This document shows positions 8,425 through 15,790 of a DNA stretch of 34,427 nt, piece by piece. Each line of letters begins with the position of its first letter. Position 1 is the stretch's first letter. The DNA comes from Alphaproteobacteria bacterium (GTDB lineage: Bacteria; Pseudomonadota; Alphaproteobacteria; Sphingomonadales; Govanellaceae). The notes under the pieces are model-generated. The model saw only the letters and a list, made by a program, of their open reading frames with translations, ran no database searches and was not told the DNA's origin. Location: contig RFJA01000030.1 of assembly GCA_003695065.1 (NCBI GenBank), positions 1 to 34,427 on the forward strand, in the 5' to 3' direction. Both the position numbers and the translations under genes were made by a program.

Positions 8425-9189
8425 ATGGAAAGAATCTCTGACTGGTTCCTCGACAAACTGGAAACCGCAAGCGGCCTGATGGACGGCATTGCACTACTCC
8501 GCGAGGTGGGCGAAAGGGTCGGCCTGCCTTTGCCTGCCGCTACCCTTGACGTGGACGACTGGGACCCCCCGCTCTACCGCGACCGCCCCCTCGCCGTCCT
8601 GATGGGATGGCCGGAAGACTGGGTCACCGAATTCCGGGCACAGGGTCTCAATCGCTATGACCCGTTCACCAACTATTGCAGGTTCGAACATCGCCCCTTT
8701 CACTGGCGCACCAACGACAGCGGCACCACCTGGAAAGGCCAGCTCTTGAACGGCATGCCCCGGCACGCCATGCAAGCCCTGCGTAAACAGGTCGGGGTCG
8801 GGATCACTATTCCCATCTATCGAACCTGCGGCCGCATCGGCCATGTCACATTCACCCATCACGATATCACCACCGACGTGGAATCGTTGTTCCGGGTGCA
8901 CCGGAGCGACCTGTTTCTGATCGCGCACCATTTCATTGATGCTCTGGATGGATGGGTCAAGCGGGATCGCGAGATACCCGATTTCGACCCCCTGACCCCG
9001 CGCGAAAAAGAGTGCCTGCACTGGGTATCCATGGGCAACACCGACGAGCAGGTGAGCAGGATCCTGTTCCGGTCCCCGGCAACGACCCGGTTTCACATCA
9101 AGAACGCTATCCGCAAGCTGGGCGCCACCAACCGGGCGCACGCCATCAGCATTGCCTACCAGCGCCGCCTGCTAAGCCCGCATTTCTGA
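8425..9189 (+). CDS. LuxR family regulator with autoinducer-binding-like N-terminus (no luxI in window)
   Basis: N-terminal region with DWVTEFRAQGLNRYDPF...PFHW. C-terminal LuxR HTH: LTPREKECLHWVSMGNTDEQVSRILFRSPATTRFHIKNAIRKLGATNRAHAISIA. Start at MERISDW preceded by AAGGA; the ORF track starts at 8371. Confidence 0.88.
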   Translation: MERISDWFLDKLETASGLMDGIALLREVGERVGLPLPAATLDVDDWDPPLYRDRPLAVLMGWPEDWVTEFRAQGLNRYDPFTNYCRFEHRPFHWRTNDSGTTWKGQLLNGMPRHAMQALRKQVGVGITIPIYRTCGRIGHVTFTHHDITTDVESLFRVHRSDLFLIAHHFIDALDGWVKRDREIPDFDPLTPREKECLHWVSMGNTDEQVSRILFRSPATTRFHIKNAIRKLGATNRAHAISIAYQRRLLSPHF

Positions 9190-9238
9190 GCCGGCGCTGG
9201 CGGCGGTGGCGCGCGTCAAGGCCGACAGGTATCGGGCG

Positions 9239-10525
9239 CTACCGCCCCCGGGCGCGCAGATGGTTGACCGTAAAGGTGCGCGGCGACACATCCCCGCCGA
9301 CGATGGAGGTGGGCGTAATGGTGGTGCAGTGACGCGCCTGCAGGTCGATCATGGAAACCGCAGCAAAGATGGGAACGCCGGTGCCCCGGTTCGCCGGCAG
9401 GTGATGGTCGGGATGGGCGAAGGCACCAAGCGCCAGCTTCCATAACTTGCCGGATCGGTCGTAGATCTGTCCCAGGGCGATGGTGGAGGTCTGGACGTCC
9501 ACATAGAACAGGCGCTTCGACAACGGATGACCGGCATTGCGCGGTACCGCCTCGAGAACATAGGCCGGACGCACCTGCCAGCTCACATCGGGAAAGCACC
9601 CACCTGCCCCGGCAAACCCCGGGGCTTCCCCGCCACGCCTGCCGACAAAGAATGGCAGAAGGACATCGCGGCGCCCCAGATAGCGCCATTCCATGTCAAC
9701 GATCCGGCCATTGTAGCCCAGGAAATCCTCAATCATGATGTCGGAGCCGAGAAAGGCATCCGTGGTCTGGCCGGTGCCCAGCCGCCGCACGCGCCGCTGG
9801 GACGACAGATACATCCAGCTTCGCTCGCGGGCATGATCGTCGGACAGGCGATGCACCAGAAGCTGCGTGTTGCGAATGTCATACGGCTCGTCGACGCGAA
9901 GGTAGAGACCCCGGAACACCTCCTGTGGCCCGGCATCGAGCTCGGTACCGCGCTGGTCCATCAGGCGATGCTTGAACAACAGGCTCGCGGCTTCCATTTT
10001 CAGGGTCCGCTCCACCTTGCCCGACGACATATCGATGTAGCGCCAGATCATCGGATCGACGCGCCCGCTGCCACCGCCCCAAGCATGCCGAATATTCCAG
10101 GCCAGCTTTTCGCCGGCCCGCGGGTCATCCGCTGTCAGGGGCTCGGCAAAGGGCAACCCGGCCACATAGTTGTTCAGAATACCCACCGCGTTGCCGAGGC
10201 TAGGCTCACCAAGATGGGCTGCGGTGGCCGCAATGTAATTTTCATGCGGTACGAACGGTACCGGCGCGGCTACGGTAATCGTCACGTCGCCGGCGCGAAC
10301 ACGCGCGGCCAGTATCGGGTCAAGATAGCTCTCGGCCAACGCCAGATTCTGCGCCGTGATGACGGTACCCGGAGGTAGCGGAGAGGACCAGTCATGGTCC
10401 AGCAAGAAAGCGGCCCGCACCTCTGGCGGCAGGTCCCGCGCACTGGCAAGCGTGGATAGAAAAACCAGCGCAAGCGCGCACATACAGCGGTTGACCCAAC
10501 GCACCATGCCTGCCCCTTTGTCCAT
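9239..10525 (-). CDS. DUF1329-like exported protein
   Basis: Signal peptide (MCALALVFLSTLASA). DUF1329-like signatures: ERSWMYLSSQRRVRRLG, DAFLGSDIMIEDFLGYNGRIVDMEWRYLGRRDVLLPF, RPAYVLEAVPR..HPLSKRLFYVDVQT. Start at MDKGAGMVRW or MVRWVN (10507) rather than 10705. Confidence 0.72.
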   Translation of the reverse strand: MDKGAGMVRWVNRCMCALALVFLSTLASARDLPPEVRAAFLLDHDWSSPLPPGTVITAQNLALAESYLDPILAARVRAGDVTITVAAPVPFVPHENYIAATAAHLGEPSLGNAVGILNNYVAGLPFAEPLTADDPRAGEKLAWNIRHAWGGGSGRVDPMIWRYIDMSSGKVERTLKMEAASLLFKHRLMDQRGTELDAGPQEVFRGLYLRVDEPYDIRNTQLLVHRLSDDHARERSWMYLSSQRRVRRLGTGQTTDAFLGSDIMIEDFLGYNGRIVDMEWRYLGRRDVLLPFFVGRRGGEAPGFAGAGGCFPDVSWQVRPAYVLEAVPRNAGHPLSKRLFYVDVQTSTIALGQIYDRSGKLWKLALGAFAHPDHHLPANRGTGVPIFAAVSMIDLQARHCTTITPTSIVGGDVSPRTFTVNHLRARGR

Positions 10526-10783
10526 TGCCCTAACTGGCTCCCGACAGCATTCTGACAGACCGCGCACACCCTGCAAGCGCAAGCCGACCACCACTTGCCA
10601 TCGAACCTCTCCAAGTGTCAGATAGTGAGAAATGCCAACCAGACGTTCTGAATTGAACACACAACGGACACAGGCGACGCAATTGCGATGTACCGGGACC
10701 CGCAATCCGGTTGGCTCGCAATCCCCTTGATCGGCTTACGTTTTTTCGTTGACCGGCCCGACGGTTCCGGGTCCCATGGAGCT

Positions 10784-11587
10784 ATGATGATCCGTCGTGC
10801 GAAGACCCATTCTGTGGCGCGGCTGGCTATCCTCGGATGGCTGCTTTTCACACCTGGCGCCTTGATTGCAGAAGGCGAACCGGTGACCGTGTTTGCCGCC
10901 GCCAGCCTGACCGATGCCATGGAGGCTGCCGGTATGATCTGTCAGGCCGACACGGGCATTGCCGTGCGGTATTCCTTCGCCGCGTCGTCGACCCTGGCTC
11001 GTCAAATTGAGGCCGGCGCGCCGGCACAGATCTATGTGGCGGCCGACCAGCGCTGGATGGATTATCTGGACGCACGCGGCCTCATCGACCGGGCAAGCCG
11101 AACGGCCCGCCTCGCCAATCGGCTGGTACTGATCGTGCCGGCGGCCCGCCGGCAGCGTCAGGCGACCATTAACAGGCGATTAGATCTTGCCGGCATGCTG
11201 GGGCCGGCGGGCTGGCTTGCCGTGGGCGATCCCGATCATGTCCCATCCGGGCTATACGCGCGGCAGGCGCTCGTGGCGCTCGGATTCTGGGACAGCGTGA
11301 AGCACCGTCTTGCCCGCGCCGACAATGTGCGCGCCGCCCTGGCACTGGTGGCTCGTGGCGAAGCCGCCCTTGGTATCGTCTACGCCACCGATGCCCGCAT
11401 CAGCGATGCCGTCCGGGTCATCGGAACCTTTCCTGCGGCCAGCCACGCGCCAATCCGCTATCCCTTTGCCATGGTGGCCGGGCAGCGCACCCCTGGGGTC
11501 GTCGCGGTGTTCGCCTGTCTGACCAGCCCCCGGGCAAGCGCCCTGTTCACGCAGTTCGGATTCGAAATAGCGGAGACCACGCAATGA
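10784..11587 (+). CDS. modA: Molybdate ABC transporter substrate-binding protein
   Basis: VTVFAAASLTDAMEAA...VRYSFAASSTLARQIEAGAPAQIYVAADQRWMDYL, with ModB- and ModC-like genes directly downstream. Confidence 0.92.
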   Translation: MMIRRAKTHSVARLAILGWLLFTPGALIAEGEPVTVFAAASLTDAMEAAGMICQADTGIAVRYSFAASSTLARQIEAGAPAQIYVAADQRWMDYLDARGLIDRASRTARLANRLVLIVPAARRQRQATINRRLDLAGMLGPAGWLAVGDPDHVPSGLYARQALVALGFWDSVKHRLARADNVRAALALVARGEAALGIVYATDARISDAVRVIGTFPAASHAPIRYPFAMVAGQRTPGVVAVFACLTSPRASALFTQFGFEIAETTQ

Positions 11588-12273
11588 TTCTTTCGGAAGC
11601 CGAGGTCACGGCCCTGTTGCTGAGCCTGCGCGTGGCCGGTGTGGCGGTGGCAATGGCGCTCCCGCCCGCAGTCCTCGTCGCCCTGGCTTTGGCCCACGGG
11701 CGTTTTCCCGGAAAAACCATAGTCAATGGCATCGTCCACCTGCCGCTGGTCATGCCCCCGGTGGTGGTGGGATACATTCTGCTTGTGACCTTAGGGACCC
11801 GCGCTCCGCTTGGGGGCTGGCTGTATGACACCTTTGGCATCCGGTTCGTCTTCAGCTGGACCGGGGCGGCGCTCGCCTCGGCCATTGTCACATTCCCGTT
11901 GCAGGTTCGAGCGATCCGGTTGTCGCTTGAAGCGGTGGACCCGGGTTTGCGCGACGCGGCCGAAACACTCGGGGCCGGCCCCATCGACCGGCTATTCTCG
12001 CTCACCCTGCCGCTAGCCCTGCCCGGCGTTATCGCCGGTGCCATCACCGCCTTTGCCGCAAGTCTGGGCGAATTTGGCGCGATCATCACCTTCGTCTCCA
12101 ACATTCCTGGAGAAACGCGAACCCTGCCACTGGCTATATACACAGCGATTCAATCGCCGGGAGGCGAAGCCATGGCGGCGCGGCTGGCAGCGTTGTCGAT
12201 CGCGCTGGCCTTCGCCGGTCTGATCCTCTCGGAACTGGCTAGCCGCCGGGTCAAACGCATGGTTGGGCGATGA
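11584..12273 (+). CDS. modB: Molybdate ABC transporter permease
   Basis: Multi-TM permease with LPLVMPPVVVGYILL and EAA-loop-like AAETLGAGPIDRLFSLTLPLALPGVIAG. ATGA overlap with modA. Confidence 0.93.
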   Translation: MILSEAEVTALLLSLRVAGVAVAMALPPAVLVALALAHGRFPGKTIVNGIVHLPLVMPPVVVGYILLVTLGTRAPLGGWLYDTFGIRFVFSWTGAALASAIVTFPLQVRAIRLSLEAVDPGLRDAAETLGAGPIDRLFSLTLPLALPGVIAGAITAFAASLGEFGAIITFVSNIPGETRTLPLAIYTAIQSPGGEAMAARLAALSIALAFAGLILSELASRRVKRMVGR

Positions 12274-13346
12274 CGGTACGGGTCACCATGCGCCACCGCC
12301 TCGGGTCGTTTCTGCTCGACCTCTCGTTCGCGCTCGATCATCCCGGGATAACGGCGCTTTTCGGGCCATCAGGCGCCGGAAAGTCCACGGTGATCAACGC
12401 CGTGGCCGGTTTGGTCCGCCCCCACCGGGGCCGGATAGAGATCAATGGCGCGACCGTGTTCGATTCCGAAGCCAAAGTGTACATCCCGCCGCGCCGGCGT
12501 AATGTGGGCTATGTGTTTCAGGATGCCCGGCTGTTCCCCCACCTGAGCGTGCGTCGCAATCTCCTCTATGGCTGGCGTCGCGCAGCGCGACGCGCCAGCG
12601 ACAAAGACATCCGCGACCTGGTGGCCCTGCTTGGTCTCGAATCATTGCTCGACCGCCGTCCGGTCTCGTTGTCCGGTGGTGAGCGCCAGCGGGTAGCCAT
12701 CGGGCGGGCGCTCCTCAAAAGCCCCGACATTCTGCTTCTGGACGAGCCGCTTGCCGGCCTTGATCGCAAGCGACGGGACGAGATTCTGCCTTATCTGGCC
12801 CGTTTGCGCGACCGCTACGGAATTCCGATGCTCTACGTCAGTCACGATATTGATGAAGTGGCGCGCCTCGCCGACCAGGTGCAGATCATCGATAATGGCC
12901 GGATCGTTGCCTCGGGACCGGTCAGCGAGGTGTTCACGCGTCTCGACCTGTTTCCCCTGACCGGGCGGTTCGAGGCGGGCACCGTGATCGACGCCCGGAT
13001 CGTGGCCCATGACGATGGCTACGGCCTGACCCGGCTGCATTTCGATGGTGGCACCCTGACCGTGCCCCGGGTGGACGCTGAAACCGGGGCCCTAGTGAGG
13101 GTACGTGTACGGGCCCAGGACATCGTCATCGCTCTGTCCAGGCCCGACGCGATCAGCGCCAACAATGTGCTGGCAGCGACAATAACCGACCTGCGCGTCG
13201 ACCCCGAGACCTATGCCGACGTTCAACTTTCCTGCGGGGGGGCCAGACTGGTGGCCCGTATCACGCGCCAGTCACTGGACCGGCTCGCCCTGGAGGTCGG
13301 AAAAAAGGTCTTCGCGGTCATCAAATCGGTGACAATCATTAGATGA
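12270..13346 (+). CDS. modC: Molybdate ABC transporter ATP-binding protein
   Basis: Walker A GPSGAGKST, signature LSGGERQRVAIGRALL, Walker B ILLLDEPLAGLD, C-terminal TOBE-like region. ATGA overlap with modB. Confidence 0.95.
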   Translation: MTVRVTMRHRLGSFLLDLSFALDHPGITALFGPSGAGKSTVINAVAGLVRPHRGRIEINGATVFDSEAKVYIPPRRRNVGYVFQDARLFPHLSVRRNLLYGWRRAARRASDKDIRDLVALLGLESLLDRRPVSLSGGERQRVAIGRALLKSPDILLLDEPLAGLDRKRRDEILPYLARLRDRYGIPMLYVSHDIDEVARLADQVQIIDNGRIVASGPVSEVFTRLDLFPLTGRFEAGTVIDARIVAHDDGYGLTRLHFDGGTLTVPRVDAETGALVRVRVRAQDIVIALSRPDAISANNVLAATITDLRVDPETYADVQLSCGGARLVARITRQSLDRLALEVGKKVFAVIKSVTIIR

Positions 13347-13365
13347 ACGTTCGAGACAAAAAGAA

Positions 13366-13395
13366 ACTCCGCCTGCCGACAACGACAGACGGAGT
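13366..13395. terminator. Bidirectional intrinsic terminator between modC and the PEP-CTERM gene
   Basis: ACTCCGCCTG...CAGACGGAGT stem (one G-U on the minus transcript) between convergent stops. T-rich on both sides: attcgttctttt on +, tttctttttgtc on -. Confidence 0.75.
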
Positions 13396-13424
13396 ATTCG
13401 TTCTTTTGGGCCGAAAGAAAGCGC

Positions 13425-14225
13425 TCAGGCCTTCCTCCGCCGCCCGAGCGCACCCAGAGCCGCTATGCCGAAGCCCAGAAGACCAAGCGCAGCGGGCGCC
13501 GGAATGTCGCCGCCGCCCGGGACGACCACCTCTCCACGGCGACCGAACCGCAGGTTGTCAATGGCAAAGCCCGCCGGTTCCGAACCGACCAGATCCAGGA
13601 ACACACCGGCAATCTGTTCGGAACCATCATCGGTCACAAGCCCAAGGAACTCGATTCCGGTGCCGACATTCACGACCGTACCCAGAATTGAACCATCACG
13701 CGCGAACGCCGTGATCCCCGTGCTTCCCGCCGCATCAAAGAAACCGCCGTCAAACCCGACACCGGCCAGATCCACGTCGAACAGAACGGCGATCGGACCA
13801 TTGAACCTGGGCGTACCGGACAGTACGGGAGAGGTGGGGTTTGCACCATCTGTGGTAATGAATGTGTCGGGCGCCGCAGCGTCCAGGGTCAGTGGATTTG
13901 TCGGACTGCCCACAACGCAGGCCGACGCCGCCGCACCGGGGCAGTCAACGCCGGGATTCGCGCTCAACGATTGACCCATAAAGAAACCATCAAACGTTAC
14001 CGTGGGACTGCCCGCGCCCCCCCCATAGTCTCCTGGGGTGTAGGTGGGATTGACGGTACCCACGGAAAACTCACTAAAGGTAATCAGACCCGACCCGGCA
14101 ACAAAGTCACCTTCCGAAACGCGCACAACGGCGGCCTCGGATACGGTCATCGTGCTCACAATCATTGCGGCGCCCACGGCCGCGCCGGTCAGCAAACCGG
14201 ATAAAAATCGTCTGGATGTCGTCAT
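13425..14225 (-). CDS. Secreted protein with VPxPA/PEP-CTERM-type sorting signal
   Basis: N-terminal signal peptide. C-terminus IPAPAALGLLGFGIAALGALGRRRKA: PAPA motif, TM helix and Arg-rich tail. AGGAGG lies 6 nt upstream of the ATG at 14225; the ORF track starts at 14243. Confidence 0.83.
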   Translation of the reverse strand: MTTSRRFLSGLLTGAAVGAAMIVSTMTVSEAAVVRVSEGDFVAGSGLITFSEFSVGTVNPTYTPGDYGGGAGSPTVTFDGFFMGQSLSANPGVDCPGAAASACVVGSPTNPLTLDAAAPDTFITTDGANPTSPVLSGTPRFNGPIAVLFDVDLAGVGFDGGFFDAAGSTGITAFARDGSILGTVVNVGTGIEFLGLVTDDGSEQIAGVFLDLVGSEPAGFAIDNLRFGRRGEVVVPGGGDIPAPAALGLLGFGIAALGALGRRRKA

Positions 14226-14367
14226 GTTCAACCTCCTCGTCATATGACCAGCTTTGCCCTCTTCAGACCGTGTTCTTTCCGGCGGGCGATATAGCTGATC
14301 GGACTCGCTTGCGCCTGAACCATACAGAATTCAACGGCCTTTAAAGACTCTGCCACGAAGGGGGATG

Positions 14368-14383
14368 AGCAAGTCCCGTGCCA
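14368..14383 (-). promoter_or_regulatory. Sigma-54 (RpoN) -24/-12 promoter for the PEP-CTERM gene
   Basis: Minus strand reads TGGCAC-GGGAC-TTGC-T, an exact match to TGGCAC-N5-TTGC, intergenic and oriented toward the gene starting at 14225. Confidence 0.8.
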
Positions 14384-14532
14384 CAAAAGAGAAGTTATTG
14401 AGAACGTTCAATTAACAGACACGCATCCGACAATGGAGCATGTGACTCTGTAAAATTAATCGACACCTTGTGGTAATTATTGTCTGATTTGCTTGAGATA
14501 TAGATGCTATCTTGAGTTGCTACAGGAAATCT

Positions 14533-15726
14533 CTATTTCAAATGATCCAACAAAAGGCGGCGGGTTTTGACAACATCCGCGCCCAGATCTTGCGCCGAAG
14601 TTACCCCAAGCAGGGCCATGGTCCGTTCGACCTCGGCCTTGAGGATCGCAAGAGCACGTTCCACGCCCGCCTGCCCGCCGGCGGCAAGACCAAACAGATA
14701 CGGCCGGCCGATGGAACAGGCGTCAGCGCCGAGCGCCAGTGCCTTGACCACATGGCTGCCGCGGCGAATTCCGCCATCAACGATCAGTTCCAGTTTGTCA
14801 CCCACCGCATCACGCATGGACGCCAGGCAGTCCACCGGCGCCGGCGTGGTGTCAAGTTGTCGGCCACCGTGATTTGATATCATCACGGCGGTGGCGCCTG
14901 CATCCAGTGCACGCCGGGCGTCGTCGGCGCTCTGCAGGCCCTTTATGGCGAAGGGACCGCCCCATTCTTCGATGATCCAGGCCACGTCATCCCAGGTGAC
15001 CGTGCGATCGAACTGGCTGTTGATATAGTCGATCAGGCCCATGGCGCCGCCGGCCAGCGCATCGACCCGGTGAGCGACATTGGCCATACGAAAATCCGGA
15101 TCGCGGAGATAGTGGAGCGACCACCGGGGATGGGCCACGAAGCTCCACAGGCTGCGAAGCCCGAATTTGGGAGGCAGGAGCATGCCGGTCACCTTGTCGC
15201 GTTCCCGATTGCCGGCTACGGGCGTATCCACGGTCAGGCACATGGCGTCAAAACCCGCGGCCTTGCAGCGCGCCACGAATTCCCGCGTCAGCGCCCGATC
15301 CTTGAAAATGTAGATCTGGAACATCTTCGGTGTCGGGATCGCTGCCGCGATATCCTCGATGGAGGTGGTGCCGACCGTGGACAAGCTATAGAGCGTCCCG
15401 AATCTGGATGCTGCACGGGCAACGCCCAGTTCCTTGTGATGATGAAACAGGCGTGACATGCCAGTGGGCGACAGGAAAAACGGCAGATCCACATCAACAC
15501 CGAGAATACGGGTCTTCAGGTCAATGGACTCGATGTTGCGCAGGTAGCGCGGCAGGAACTCGTAATCGTTGAAGGCCAATGTGTTCCGGCCAAGTGATAT
15601 TTCATCGTCCGCGCCGCCATCCAGATAATGAAAGATCGGCGCGGGCAGACGTCTTTTCGCAACCGCCCTCAGGTCGGCAATGTTGTTGGCTCTGGATAGC
15701 CTCCTCGGCGCCCTGGGCTTCACCAC
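14533..15726 (-). CDS. FMN-dependent alpha-hydroxy acid dehydrogenase (L-lactate dehydrogenase-like)
   Basis: LldD/glycolate-oxidase family signatures: FHYLDGGADDEISLGRN, FFLSPTGMSRLFHHHKELGVARAA, FAIKGLQSADDARRALDAGATAVMISNHGGRQLD, VDGGIRRGSHVVKALALGADACSIGRPYLFGLAAGGQ. GTG start. Confidence 0.93.
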   Translation of the reverse strand: MVKPRAPRRLSRANNIADLRAVAKRRLPAPIFHYLDGGADDEISLGRNTLAFNDYEFLPRYLRNIESIDLKTRILGVDVDLPFFLSPTGMSRLFHHHKELGVARAASRFGTLYSLSTVGTTSIEDIAAAIPTPKMFQIYIFKDRALTREFVARCKAAGFDAMCLTVDTPVAGNRERDKVTGMLLPPKFGLRSLWSFVAHPRWSLHYLRDPDFRMANVAHRVDALAGGAMGLIDYINSQFDRTVTWDDVAWIIEEWGGPFAIKGLQSADDARRALDAGATAVMISNHGGRQLDTTPAPVDCLASMRDAVGDKLELIVDGGIRRGSHVVKALALGADACSIGRPYLFGLAAGGQAGVERALAILKAEVERTMALLGVTSAQDLGADVVKTRRLLLDHLK

Positions 15727-15790
15727 ACTCTCCTGCCCGTTTTACAGGTGTTGATAGTGCAGCCAGATTGCCGGGGTCCAGACGTCGATG

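Noticed and set aside
11174-11188. TTAA-CAGGCGA-TTAG, a near-CtrA motif
   Set aside because: Lies inside the modA coding region with one mismatch; more likely coincidence.
13343-13714. 123-aa plus-strand ORF downstream of modC
   Set aside because: It runs through a bidirectional terminator and antisense to the PEP-CTERM gene.
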